Shown piece after piece: positions 1 to 9,734 of a DNA stretch of 64,000 nt. Origin of the DNA: Bog-756 sp963806455. GTDB taxonomy: Bacteria; Actinomycetota; Acidimicrobiia; Acidimicrobiales; RAAP-2. Under the pieces are notes generated by a model, which worked only from the letters and a program-made list of their open reading frames with translations, was not told the DNA's origin and made no database searches. Location of the stretch: contig CAWDXZ010000001.1 of assembly GCA_963806455.1 (NCBI GenBank), positions 62,001 through 126,000 of the forward strand. The letters run 5' to 3'. The position numbers and the translations under genes were made by a program. Every line of letters starts with the position of its first letter. The first letter of the stretch is position 1.

Positions 1-649
1 TTCAGATCCGGTCGCGGTTGTCGCGATGACGCTGACCGGTGCCGAGGTGGTGGTCTGACCGGGAGCGAATGTGACGGTGCCGGAGTCGGGGCTGAAGGCG
101 GCCGCGTCGCCGACCCATTCCCTCTCCCAGAGGAAGAGCCCCGGACCGTCAGATGTCACATATTCAGCTTCCACGGGGATGGTCGAGGGCTGACTCAGGT
201 CAACCTCCACTCCTCCCCCCGTATACGGATAATTGTCGGGCTGGCTGAACGAGACGGTCGGGGCCGTCGCCCTTGGCATTGAAAGCTCGAACCGTGATCT
301 TGTAGTGACGTCCGTTAGTGAGGCCCGACACCGTGCACGCGGTGGCACCCGTGGTCGTGCAGGTTCGGCCACCATGCGACGCTCTCACCCGGTAGCCGGT
401 GACGGGAGAGCCACCGTCAGAAGTGGGTCCCGCCCACGTCACCGCTGCACCAGCACCCAGAGCCACGGCGATGACCGAGATGGGGGCACCAGGCCGGGTG
501 ATTCTGGCCGCATTGGCGCCCGCAGGTCCACCGGTCGCAACGACCAGGGAGGTCAATGCAACCGCCGGGACCAGCAGATTGAGGGCTCTTCGCCCGGACA
601 TCGGATCGTGGCGACACGTCTGAGGGGAGTGATCCATGGAAACCTCCAC
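1..649 (-). pseudogene. Secreted fibronectin III / Calx-beta protein, frameshifted, cut by window edge
   Basis: The N-terminus has a signal peptide (about residues 18-47, hydrophobic stretch then Ala-Asn-Ala). A fibronectin type III domain follows (about residues 50-130), with the usual SDGGSPVTGYRV and NGRHYKITVRAFN strands. The frame stops at 200. The next frame continues to the left edge and reads as a Calx-beta-type domain: APTVSFSQPD near 240, then a GTVTFAPGQTT strand near 50-80. The gene is therefore either one FnIII plus Calx-beta surface protein split by a frame change near 235-255, or a real truncation. A role in adhesion or the extracellular matrix is inference from the domains. 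The 3' end lies outside the window. Confidence 0.6.
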
Positions 650-752
650 TGGCCAGAGGTCACGATCGAGACGTCCTGGTCAGTACCCTACCCAGGCTGC
701 GCCGGCCAGGTGGAGGGTCCCGGTGGTTCAGCCCGGGCCACGGTGTCTGTGC

Positions 753-1229
753 CTATCGGGACCCGAGCAGCAACTCAGTCACCAGCTGGTCGAGTCGTTC
801 GTGACCATCACCGGTGCCGGCGAGCCCGTCCTCGGAGTAGGTGCCGGCAGCACTTCGTAACGCAGGCAGGGCATCGGCACCAAGGCCATCCGGGGAGGTC
901 GGCTCGTTGATGTCCTGCCGACGGGCGGTCGCCAGGGCCTTCGGTATGCAGCCGAGGTCAAAATCCCAGATACCGTCGCAGTCCTCGGTGCGGTAGGGGT
1001 GGGCGTCGAAATGGCGCATGGCTGTCCAACCGGCGGCTTCGAGGACCATCACCGTATAGAAGGCATCTCGGATGCCCTCAGACCCGAGGTGGAAGTCCCG
1101 GTCGAATCTCCCGATGCGCTGGGCATTGAGGTCGATATGGAAGAGCGTTGGCCTGCCGGGTCCGGGAGAAGAGATGGTGGCGCCGGGCCAGCCGGTCGGC
1201 GACCGGCGCCTTGCCAGCGGGGCCGCCAT
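753..1229 (-). pseudogene. xylA: Xylose isomerase C-terminal remnant
   Basis: About 120 residues match the end of xylose isomerase (D-xylose to D-xylulose). Visible blocks are LFHIDLNAQ, then RFDRDFHLG, the VLEAAGW helix and RHFDAHPYRTED, which carries the late metal-ligand region and substrate-side residues of the family. The first 260 or so residues expected for XylA are absent, and the open frame upstream is unrelated sequence. It cannot be a working enzyme. A xylulokinase remnant lies on the same strand at 4050-4494, with a glycosyltransferase gene between them, so the pair looks like what is left of a xylose operon. Confidence 0.7.
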
Positions 1230-1290
1230 GGGTGTCCATGGCCGGAGCGTTGCACAAGTATTGTCGACTAGGAGCGGCGGGCAGCTGCGT

Positions 1291-3691
1291 TCAGGCAGTC
1301 GGGCGTGGGGGCGACGCGACGGTGACCCCCTGGAGCACCAGGACGGCGCGCCGGCTCGGGGTCGTCGACCGGAGCGAGAGGTCGATCCGGTTACTGCCCT
1401 TGTGGACAGGGAGTGTGGCCACGATGGCGCTGCGGCCCGGGATGGTCGGGACGCGGTGGCCGCCCGGGGTGGTCACGATGAGCTCCGGTTGAGAGACCCT
1501 CGGGACCAAGTCCAGCTGGAGGTCGACGCTCCTCGATACGGTACTGGTCACGTACACGGATCCCCCGTTGACGAGCAATGGGAGCTGACCGAGTGAGGTG
1601 AGCGACCACCCCCCACCGGGGAAGACCCGCGTTCCCGCCACGGTGCTCTCGAAGCGTGGAGCAGACGTTCGGATGGTCAGCGCCCGGTTGGGGTCGACCG
1701 AGAGGGCGAGGTTGCCGAACCGGGGATCGGCGGCGAAGGGAAGGTTGACCATTCCGTTGTGGGGCGTGATGTAGCCGGTGCCAACCTGCCGGATGGTGGC
1801 ACAGGGTCGGTAGGAGGGCACGAGCTTCGATGTCTGATTGGCGACGTCGAAGTCGTTGAGGAGCCCATGCCAGTGGTCGTGTTGCAGTCCCACCCACAGC
1901 GGGTACTCGTAGCCGATCCAGTCGGTGATGGCTGCCCGCTCGCAAGTCGACTGGGCGAGCTCGGAGGTGAGCGCTTGATAGGCCGACGCTTCTTGGGTTG
2001 CCACGCCGTTACAGCACCCCACGAAGTACGGAGCAAGGTAAAAGGCGCTCTGCGGGGTCGGAGGGGCCAGCGGACGCGTGGAATTGTCGAGGAGCTGGGG
2101 TAGGACCGCGACGACCAAGGCCATCATGACAAAGCGCGTCACCCATCGCGGGAACCTGCACAACGCGAGCCGCGATCAATGGGCACCAAGCCACCAGGAG
2201 CGGAAGGGCGTAACGCGTGCCGTAGACGCCCCAGCGGACGGTGCCAGTGAACAGGAGGTACCCGGCGGCGAGCCCCACCGCCAGGAGAAGGGCGATGCGT
2301 AGTTCTCGGGCGCCTCGCACGACGGCCACCACCAGCACCACTATCGACGCCACGATGAGGATGACATGCCATGGGTTGGCACCCAGGTCCTCACTGCGAT
2401 CGAAGTTGGTGTTGTCCTGGACCTTGAAGGCCTGCTGGGGTGTGGTTGCGTTATACCGCGGGTCGCCCTGGGCCACACCGAAGAGGTCGTAGGTGCGGTG
2501 CAGGGCGTCAAGGGTGATCTTGCTCACATAGAATTGCAGGCCGGCGACCCCGTTCCCGATCTGGAAGTTGTTGGACACGCTGCGAACGAAGTTGGCCGCA
2601 GCGACGTTGACGGTGAGCGGCTTGCTGATGGAGGATTCCGACACTGGCCCGTTGGGCGACCCGAACAGTTCGACGTTTTGGGCCACGAACGGACCGGCCA
2701 CGGCAACGACGCAGATGGCGGCGGTGGCACCGGCCCCCAACAGGCGCGGAACCGCTACCTCGCGACCGTGGTGTCGGGCCTGCCGATAGATGAGAATCGC
2801 CACCAACAGAACTGCCGCCACGCTGATCATCACCGGGATGGTCCCCTTCGACAGGTAGGCCAGACCGGCCGCCACCCCGAGGGCGATGGCCCGCGGCTGT
2901 CTCCCCCGATCGACGGACAGCGACAAGAGAACGATCAGCAACCCGAGGGCGATGGTGGCGCCGAAATAGTTGTTCTCGGTGCTGGTGGCGAGCAGGACCC
3001 CCGACGGGATGGTGGCGCATACCACGGCGGCAACGATCTGTACCCACCGGGTGCCTCCGAGGAGACGGGCCAACTCGGAGACGCCGACGATGCTGACGAG
3101 GGCCGCCAGGAGGCTCATCGCCGCGTCGAACCGATCGGTTCCCGACAGCAGGTGGAGGTGGGCCAGGTTGTACTCAGCCAATGGGGCGAATTCGATCTGG
3201 GCCAGGTAGTGGGAGGCGTAGGGGGCGACGGTGCGATTCTGGATCCAGTGCTCGACCCGGGCCAGGTGGTAGACCAACGAATCAGGGTTGCTCGGAAGGT
3301 ACAGAGCTCCTACGACCACCAGGATGGCGAACATCACCACCACCACGCCCATCCAGATCCCTTCCTCAATGCTGAGGTCGGTGATCCGGGCCCCTACCCG
3401 GCCCCGCCAGCCACCGTCCCGAGTCGCTCGTCCGACCCCGCCGGCGATGGTCTTCCGGGTGGCCACCAGCAGGGCCACGACCACCAGCGCCCAGGACGCC
3501 ACCACTGCCCCCCGGGTGAAGTGGTGACCGATGCTGGTGAGCTCGGTGATGAGCAGGACCAACAGCTCGAATGCCAGATAGGCGAGGACCAGCGCGCCGC
3601 GGACCGAGAGGTTGGCGAAGCCGATGGCCGCTCGCCTGGTGGCCACGAGGAGCCAGAGCAGGCCGAGGGCGCAGGGGAGCAGGAGGAGCAT
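1291..3691 (-). pseudogene. GT-C membrane glycosyltransferase, frameshifted
   Basis: The first frame (3691 to about 2165) has about ten hydrophobic segments and the loop LPSNPDSLVYHLARV, followed by a WIQN motif. These are typical of polytopic GT-C (GT39/ArnT-like) enzymes that move a sugar from a lipid carrier in the outer membrane leaflet. The catalytic Asp is likely the one in NPDSL. Near 2160 the reading moves one base to a second frame (to 1291), which supplies a last transmembrane helix and an extracellular C-terminal domain rich in beta strands. Joined, the product is about 800 residues. Only a single-base change separates the halves, so a sequencing error is possible. Substrate unknown. 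Confidence 0.65.
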
Positions 3692-4049
3692 CAGGGGAGC
3701 CCCGGGGCGGCGACCCGGTCGCTACCGGGCAACACGGTCCCCACTGTACGGATGGCTGGCTTCACGGATGGCTGGCTACTCGGTCCGGCACAGAGGTGCG
3801 AAGTGGTGCTGTCCTGTCACCCGCAGGTCCGCCACGTCCGGTCGGCCGGGGCCGCGCGCCGCATCGGACGCACCCCCGGGATCAAAACAGCGCCGCGATG
3901 ATACTCGGCGGCCTGGCACACGGGAACGGGGGATGGGCCCGACACCGGACGACGTGGTCTCGGCACCCGCACGGTGATGCGCCCGGCGCCGGCCCAGTCG
4001 GCGGCGCACCGGGTGCGGTCAGCGCTCCGTCGCCCATCGTGTCCGTTAT
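3692..4049. other. Non-coding junction between glycosyltransferase and xylulokinase remnant
   Basis: I see no convincing gene here. Reading frames on the minus strand continue from the xylulokinase remnant but are full of Arg and Pro and match nothing I recognise. It is probably the decayed middle of xylB or the insertion junction. Confidence 0.4.
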
Positions 4050-4494
4050 GGGTAGCTCCGAGTCCTCGAAGAGTTCGCGCTGCTCCCAGGCATGTCCGGG
4101 GAGGACCGCGAGTGGTCAGGTGCCGTGCATGATACCGCCGACCCCACCTCCATGACGTCGCATGGCCATGCCGGCCGGGCACGCCTGCCGTCCACGAAAC
4201 TCGTAGTCGGTGGACCCTGAGCATCGAGAACCACCAGTCCGTGCTGCTGGGCGGCGACCGCCACCGTGACCAGGTCGCTGGCCCTTCCGTGAGGACCGGC
4301 CGACCCGAGGGCGGCCGCCAACGCGGCTTCAAGTGCGTTCCACCAAGCCTCGGGAGCCTGTTCGCTCCGAGGTGGACGGGCAACCGGGTGAGCCGCCGCC
4401 CCTCCACGCACCGACCACCTTCCCCGGTTGTGAGGTCGCGTAGTTCCACCTTCGTCGACTGTGTGGACGCATCGACCCCGGCCACCCACGGCAT
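4050..4494 (-). pseudogene. xylB: Xylulokinase N-terminal remnant
   Basis: It starts MPWVAGVDASTQSTKVELRD, the first strand and phosphate-binding loop of FGGY carbohydrate kinases of the xylulokinase type. After TTGE the match moves to the next frame: PPRSEQAPEAWWNALEAAL, then VTVAVAAQQHGLVVLD, both classic XylB blocks. It then degenerates, and the remaining two thirds are not found. The start codon lies 20 bases after the stop of the GH1 gene on the same strand, so the two were an operon. With the xylA fragment at 753-1229 it marks a destroyed xylose pathway. Confidence 0.7.
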
Positions 4495-4514
4495 GGTGGG
4501 ACGTTACAGCGCTC

Positions 4515-5723
4515 TCAGGTCGGGATCGGGACCAACCCATTGGCTCGGGCAACAGCGCCGAACCACGAGGCGCTGGGCTTCGGGTGACGGGCGAATGTCG
4601 TCGGATCGACACTGTGGAGCCCGAACTTTGGCCGGTATCCAAGTGACCACTCGAAGTTGTCCAGCAGGCTCCACACGAAATACCCACGTATGTCCACGCC
4701 GTCATCGAGTGCGCGCCGCACGCCCCGCAAGACCTCGGAGATATAGGTGATGCGCTCCGCATCGTTGTCGGTGGCGATCCCACTCTCGGTCAGGAGCACC
4801 GGTATCCCGGAAATTGCCGCGGCTCGTCGGGCGCAGTGCTCGACCCCTTGGGGCCAGTACTCGTAGCCCATTTGGGTGAGAGGTACTCCCGGCTCGTTGG
4901 GGGCCTGGCCCTCCGGGCCGAAGTGCACTCTCGAATAGCACTGGACGCCTATGAAGTCGTCGCCCGTGGTGGCCCGCATGAACCGGTCCTCGAGGACCTC
5001 CTGGGCAGCGGCGAGGATGTCCTCTCCGCCCGGGTCGGCCACCATCTCATCCATGGACAATGTCAGACCCACGGGGAACGTGCCCGGACCTGACCGCAGG
5101 GCATCGACCGCCAGCCGATGGGCTTGCACCATGGCATCGTTGACCGCGAGATGACGGACAAAATCGTCCTTCACCCCGGGTGGCGAGGACCCCAGGGCAT
5201 AGCCCATGACCCCGATCAGATTGATCTCGTTGATGGTGCAGGCCCATCCGAGGAGGTCACCGAAGTGACTCCCCGCCCGGGCGACGAAGCGACCGAACAT
5301 CTCCGGCGCATCGTCGGCTTCCCACCCTCCGCGCGCGGTCAGCCATGTCGGGGTGGTGAAGTGGTGGAAGGTCACGACGGGTAGGACACTTCGCTCATGA
5401 CACGCGGCACAGATGCGGCGATAGTGGTCGAGGGCGGCGAGAGAGAACTCTCCTTCCGCCGGCTCGATCCGACTCCATTCGAGAGAGAACCGGTAGGCGC
5501 CGAGGCCCATGGCCGCCACGAGCTCGACGTCGTCGGGCCACCGGTGCAGCGAATCGCAACCGTCCCCGCTCGACTCGGCGCATCCGGAGTCCGGATTGTG
5601 CTCCCAGGCCCACCAGTCGTTGTTTACGTTGGCACCTTCGATCTGGTGGGCGGCAGTGGCCGTTCCCCAGAGAAAGCCCTCGGGGAAGCCGATCTCTGGG
5701 GTCACGGTGTCGTCGGCGCTCAC
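4515..5723 (-). CDS. GH1 beta-glucosidase
   Basis: A 402-residue glycoside hydrolase family 1 enzyme: a (beta/alpha)8 barrel that cleaves beta-glycosides with retention. It begins with FPEGFLWGTATAAHQIEG, the family N-terminal signature that binds the glycone. The acid/base Glu is in TINEIN (about E166; most relatives have NEP). The nucleophile is in LLTESGIA (about E313; most have ENG). The glycone-site WSLLDNFEW block is present near the end. At 402 residues it is a little shorter than the usual 440-470. There is no signal peptide, so it acts in the cytoplasm on imported oligosaccharides. It was probably co-transcribed with the now-broken xylB, which suggests plant polysaccharide use. Confidence 0.9.
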   Translation of the reverse strand: MSADDTVTPEIGFPEGFLWGTATAAHQIEGANVNNDWWAWEHNPDSGCAESSGDGCDSLHRWPDDVELVAAMGLGAYRFSLEWSRIEPAEGEFSLAALDHYRRICAACHERSVLPVVTFHHFTTPTWLTARGGWEADDAPEMFGRFVARAGSHFGDLLGWACTINEINLIGVMGYALGSSPPGVKDDFVRHLAVNDAMVQAHRLAVDALRSGPGTFPVGLTLSMDEMVADPGGEDILAAAQEVLEDRFMRATTGDDFIGVQCYSRVHFGPEGQAPNEPGVPLTQMGYEYWPQGVEHCARRAAAISGIPVLLTESGIATDNDAERITYISEVLRGVRRALDDGVDIRGYFVWSLLDNFEWSLGYRPKFGLHSVDPTTFARHPKPSASWFGAVARANGLVPIPT

Positions 5724-5998
5724 GGCAGATGACCCTATCGCTTGGGATTCTCCCGCATCTCGATCGAACCGGGTGGTCGGAAGGGGCGGCGATCCTCAGC
5801 TGGTGCCCGGCGTGACCGACCTAGGTGCTTGTCTCCAAGGTGATCGCGACTGGGCTCCTGAGGCGCCTCAGTGGGCCCCAGTTTGGTCGGCCGCCAAACC
5901 GGGTATGGGCTTTTACTTGCCTGTTGAGCGGCGAAGCACTGCTCCGGGATCAGCCTGCCCGAGAGACGGTGGCGTGCAGTCGCCGGGGGAGGAGCAAT

Positions 5999-6187
5999 AT
6001 GGGAATCAGTGATCATCAACGATCGAATGTCCAAATCATCGAAGGGGAGGCCCGGGAAAACGCCATCCGGACCCTTGTCTGGCTAGCTGAATATCCGGAC
6101 GACCGGCTATGGGCCGCTGAGACGCTCGAGTGGTTCGGGGCGACCGAGCTGGAACTACGGACTGCCGCACATCGGAATCGGGAGTAG
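5999..6187 (+). CDS. Small hypothetical protein (62 aa)
   Basis: This short gene begins at an ATG placed four bases after a strong GGAGGAG ribosome binding site, which is why I prefer it to the longer upstream reading. The product is acidic, with a helical middle (NAIRTLVWLAEYPDDRLWAAE) and a short C-terminal tail. No membrane segment, cysteine pair or known motif is visible. It stands alone between the divergent GH1 gene and the acetyltransferase. Function unknown; the ribosome binding site and codon pattern are the main support. Confidence 0.55.
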   Translation: MGISDHQRSNVQIIEGEARENAIRTLVWLAEYPDDRLWAAETLEWFGATELELRTAAHRNRE

Positions 6188-6232
6188 CCCAGCGACGCCA
6201 GTTGCCGAATCGGGCTCATCGACCGAGTGACG

Positions 6233-6775
6233 CTAGAGACGTCCGGCAACGGTCGCCGGGACACCCGCCACCAGGCAGGCCGGAGGGACATCATGCGTCA
6301 CGACGGCACCGGCTGCGACGACGGCATCAGCTCCGATATGCACACCGGGCAGGACCGTGGCGGCAGCTCCGATCCACACATTCGCATCGATCGTGATCGG
6401 CTCGGCGGTGATATATGACCGCCGCATTTCTGTTTCGACGGGATGACCGGCTGTGACCAGGTTGACCTTGTGGGCGATCAGGACCTGGTCTGCGATTTTG
6501 ATGGGCGCATGACCCGTAAACGCGCATTCGGAACCGATGAAGACTGCCTGTCTGACAGTGATGTTCGACCCGTGATCCGCGTAGAAGGGAGGGATGAGCG
6601 TGAAACCCTCGCCAACCGGCTTGCCGATCAACTCCTCGAAGGTCCCTTGGATCGACTGCGCTTCGTCGAGGCAGTGGGTGCTGAGCTGGGATGAGAGCCG
6701 GGTGGCCACCTTGACCCGCTCGAAAGAGGCCCGGTACTCCGACGTCCTTGTTTCGATCCAGTGACGGTGGCCCAT
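6233..6775 (-). CDS. Hexapeptide-repeat O-acetyltransferase (maltose/galactoside type)
   Basis: A 180-residue left-handed beta-helix acyltransferase of the LacA/Maa/NodL group, which moves acetyl from acetyl-CoA to a sugar hydroxyl. It has a helical N-terminal mac domain, then IPPFYADHGSNITV, then the hexapeptide repeats. The catalytic His is expected in the LVTAGHPVETEMRR block (about residues 110-123), which is well kept. The C-terminal repeats (VWIGAAATVLPGVHIG, then VVTHDVPP) and AGVPA end are standard. The true substrate is not certain. It sits near sugar genes but has no operon partner. Confidence 0.85.
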   Translation of the reverse strand: MGHRHWIETRTSEYRASFERVKVATRLSSQLSTHCLDEAQSIQGTFEELIGKPVGEGFTLIPPFYADHGSNITVRQAVFIGSECAFTGHAPIKIADQVLIAHKVNLVTAGHPVETEMRRSYITAEPITIDANVWIGAAATVLPGVHIGADAVVAAGAVVTHDVPPACLVAGVPATVAGRL

Positions 6776-6906
6776 TCCGTCCCCCTACCCAAGTCGTGTT
6801 CGTTGCGACCGGCGAATTCAGATCGTCACCACGTGCTGTAGCTGGATACCGACACAGGGCCCGTCCGGAGTCGCCATGGCATAGGAGCCGTGCCGTCAAG
6901 GGCTGC

Positions 6907-8724
6907 TCAACGCGTAACTGTTCCTGTCTCTGCGGGTTCTGCCCGCTGCACGTTGACGCCCGTGAAGTCGGGCTCGTCTCGCCACCGTTGCAGGTAGCCG
7001 ATGTAATCCAGAAGACTTCCGGAGTACGTGAGGTTCCGGGCCGCCCGGGCGTCGATCGTCTGCTGCTCGCTGTTGTAGAAGCTTGGTGTGCAGCTCTGGA
7101 AATATCGGGCGCCACCGGCACCGACCCGATGTAGCACTGCGAGCCAGTCCTCCTCGGCGGCCTCCTCGGGCTCGATGACGGTGATCCCCCGCTCGACGCA
7201 GGCCTCCACGATGTGCGCCACGTGCTTGGCCGATTCCGACAGCAGGTGCGAGAAATTCGTGCCGAATCCACCTTGGACGAGGCTGATGAGTAGCAGGTTC
7301 GGGAACCCACTGGCGAGCACCCCGTGAAGAGTGTGGGCGCCTTCGGCCCATCTCTCCGAGAGTGTGATTCCACCGCGGCCCTTGGGGTCGAATCCGAGCC
7401 GCTGGTGGAGATCCGTGGTCACCTCGAAGCCCGAGGCGTAGATCAGCAGGTCCACCGGGTACTCCACACCCTTCACAACCGGGCCACGTGTGGTGAGTTC
7501 GTCGACACCTCGTCCATCGGTGTCCACCAGATGCACATTTGGCAGGTTGAATGCGGGCAGATAGTCGTCGTGGAAGCAGACCCGTTTGCAGTGCTTGCCC
7601 CAATACGGCTTCAACTTCTCGGCCGTCTCGGGGTCCTGGACGACCTCGTCGATTCGTTGCCGGATTGCCTCCATGGTCTCGAAGTCGGACCGCTCGAGCG
7701 CCTCCGCCTCCTCCACCGATTCGGGAGCCCTCTTGGTGTCGATCCACATGACTTCGGTCCAGCCGTCATTCACCAGGTCCACTTCGGGCTGGGCACCGGT
7801 CACCGCCTGGGTGAAATTGACGATCCGTTCCTTCTGCCAGCCCGGTTCTAGGTTGTGGAACCACTCGACGTCGGTGGATTGTTGGTTGCGGACCCCCACC
7901 GCCCCCGGTGTGCGTTGGAAGACGTAGAGCTCCCGGGCTACGCGGGCGATCTGAGGCACGACCTGCACGGCAGTGGCGCCGGTGCCGATGATGCCGACGC
8001 GTTTATCGGCCAAGCGGTCCATCGGTTCGGTGGGACTCCCCCCGGTATAGGTGTAGTCCCAGCGGCTGGTGTGGAAGGCTTTGCCCTCGAACTTCTCGAT
8101 CCCCGGGATCCCCGGCAATTTGGCCTTGTGCAGGATGCCCCCGGCCAACACGAGGAAGCAGCCCGCCAGCCGGTCGCCACGGCTGGTGGTGACTTGCCAG
8201 TGCCGCGCTGTGTCATCCCACTTGGCGCCGGTGACGTCCGTTTGGAAGAGGGCGTGAGGGTAGAGGTCGAACGTTCGGGCTAGAAGCTGGGAGTACTGGA
8301 AGATCTCCGTGGCACGGGCGTACCGCTCCGAGGGCATGAACCCGGTCTCCTCGAGGAGGGGGAGGTATGTGTACGACTCCACGTCGCACATGCACCCCGG
8401 GTACCGATTCCAGTACCAGGTGCCACCGAAGTCCCCCGCCTTCTCGACGATCCGGAACTCGGTGATCCCGTGCTTGTGGAGGTCGATTGCCGTGAGCATC
8501 CCGGCGAAGCCACCTCCCACGATCACGACGGTGGTTTCCTCGACCACCGGGTCCCGGGTGAAGTCGGGCGCGACAAAGGGATCCCGGTCGAGGTCCTCGA
8601 ATCCGTCTTTCAGTTCACGCCATTGGGCCATCCCCTCGGGGCGCAGACGCTTCTGCTGTTCCTGGCGGTATCGCCGGCGCAGCTTGTCGATCGAAGCATC
8701 CGCTGTGCTGTTGTCCGGCTCCAT
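6907..8724 (-). CDS. Baeyer-Villiger-type flavin monooxygenase
   Basis: A 605-residue flavin-binding monooxygenase of the cyclohexanone/phenylacetone monooxygenase class, which uses NADPH and O2 to turn ketones into esters or lactones. The FAD Rossmann motif GGGFAG is at about 70-75. GTWYWNRYPGCMCD follows. The family fingerprint FxGxxxHxxxWD is present as FEGKAFHTSRWD, and the NADPH motif GIIGTGAT comes next. The N-terminal 60-residue helical extension is typical of the longer members. It is downstream, on the same strand, of the TIGR03086 gene (gap about 130 bases). Substrate unknown; steroid or cyclic ketone breakdown is a reasonable guess. Confidence 0.9.
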   Translation of the reverse strand: MEPDNSTADASIDKLRRRYRQEQQKRLRPEGMAQWRELKDGFEDLDRDPFVAPDFTRDPVVEETTVVIVGGGFAGMLTAIDLHKHGITEFRIVEKAGDFGGTWYWNRYPGCMCDVESYTYLPLLEETGFMPSERYARATEIFQYSQLLARTFDLYPHALFQTDVTGAKWDDTARHWQVTTSRGDRLAGCFLVLAGGILHKAKLPGIPGIEKFEGKAFHTSRWDYTYTGGSPTEPMDRLADKRVGIIGTGATAVQVVPQIARVARELYVFQRTPGAVGVRNQQSTDVEWFHNLEPGWQKERIVNFTQAVTGAQPEVDLVNDGWTEVMWIDTKRAPESVEEAEALERSDFETMEAIRQRIDEVVQDPETAEKLKPYWGKHCKRVCFHDDYLPAFNLPNVHLVDTDGRGVDELTTRGPVVKGVEYPVDLLIYASGFEVTTDLHQRLGFDPKGRGGITLSERWAEGAHTLHGVLASGFPNLLLISLVQGGFGTNFSHLLSESAKHVAHIVEACVERGITVIEPEEAAEEDWLAVLHRVGAGGARYFQSCTPSFYNSEQQTIDARAARNLTYSGSLLDYIGYLQRWRDEPDFTGVNVQRAEPAETGTVTR

Positions 8725-8859
8725 TGCTGCACCTTTCCCGTGGACCGCACCTGCCGACTCGTTCAGTGCTGAGACGATCCTGTATCCGTCGGCGACTCAA
8801 TCACCGGATGAGGTTTGACGTCCAGCCCACTCGCAGCGTGAGGTGGGAGAGCCGAGCCC

Positions 8860-9408
8860 CTATGCCCGCCGGCCTAAGAAGTAGAGGAACTCCGTCTGCA
8901 GGTCGGCATCAATGGGTGGTTCCAACTTGGGCCCGAAGACGTTTGGCTGGCGGATCATGGCGTCCATCGGCTTGAGAGCTTCGTAGGCCCTTCGGACGGA
9001 GTCCTCGTCAAGGTGCTCGTCCGCACCGATCGTTCGTGCCAGGTCCCACGTGTGGACCAGGACGTCCATGGTCACGAACCGGCCGATGATCTCGCCGGCA
9101 GGCATCTTGCCGGTCGGCCCGTCCAGCTCCCTGGACACCGCCTCCGGATCTCCGGTGATCTCGGCGATCGCTAGAGAGACCTCCTCCCAGGCCCGCCTCG
9201 GGTCCTCGTCAGCTCCCAGGGGCTCCGACTCCCCACCCCTGACACCAGCGATCACGCCCCGATGACCCTGGACCACGTGAGCCACCACGTCGCGGGCCGT
9301 CCACTGCTCGCAGGGAGATTGGGCCTCCCACTGCTCGGGGCTGACCGCCCTCACCGCGGCATCGAAGCCGCTCGACACCAACCGATAGCTATCTTGGACC
9401 TGGCTCAT
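8860..9408 (-). CDS. TIGR03086 family protein (mycothiol-isomerase-like, DinB fold)
   Basis: I chose the ATG at 9408 (MSQVQDSYRLV), since the longer frame adds an unlike Arg-rich stretch. The product of 182 residues has the four-helix DinB/maleylpyruvate isomerase pattern: CEQWTARDVVAHVV (first metal-ligand helix with His), then the VLVHTWDLARTIG helix carrying the other His ligands. The family binds a divalent metal, and several members are thiol transferases using mycothiol. The exact reaction is unknown. The last 25 codons are duplicated as a non-coding remnant at 13247-13316. Confidence 0.8.
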   Translation of the reverse strand: MSQVQDSYRLVSSGFDAAVRAVSPEQWEAQSPCEQWTARDVVAHVVQGHRGVIAGVRGGESEPLGADEDPRRAWEEVSLAIAEITGDPEAVSRELDGPTGKMPAGEIIGRFVTMDVLVHTWDLARTIGADEHLDEDSVRRAYEALKPMDAMIRQPNVFGPKLEPPIDADLQTEFLYFLGRRA

Positions 9409-9734
9409 AGGGCAAGCGTACGTCGCCTCTCGACCTCGCGAGGAATCCCGGGCAGGGTGTTGGGTTGCAGCCAAGACGAACCGCTCCCTTCGGGGATCTC
9501 TCGAAACAGGCCGGTTGCCCTCCTCGGCCGTTGACGGTACGTACTCAGCTCTGTCGGCTGGGGTTGTCGGCCCGCTCTCAGCTCAACCGACCCGAGAGGG
9601 GCCAGCGCCCGTTCAGCCGTCCTCTCCGCAACAGGGTGACCGGATCGTCGGTTCAACGTGTCCATGGGCAGGCTCGGCAGAGCGGATATACGCTGGTCAT
9701 GCCTTGAATGGTGCGAGGTAGAGGGGGTGACAAC

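Noticed and set aside
2366..3901. Long plus-strand open frame of 511 codons
   Set aside because: It lies antisense to the GT-C gene, is rich in His/Gly/Gln/Arg, and has no domain I recognise.
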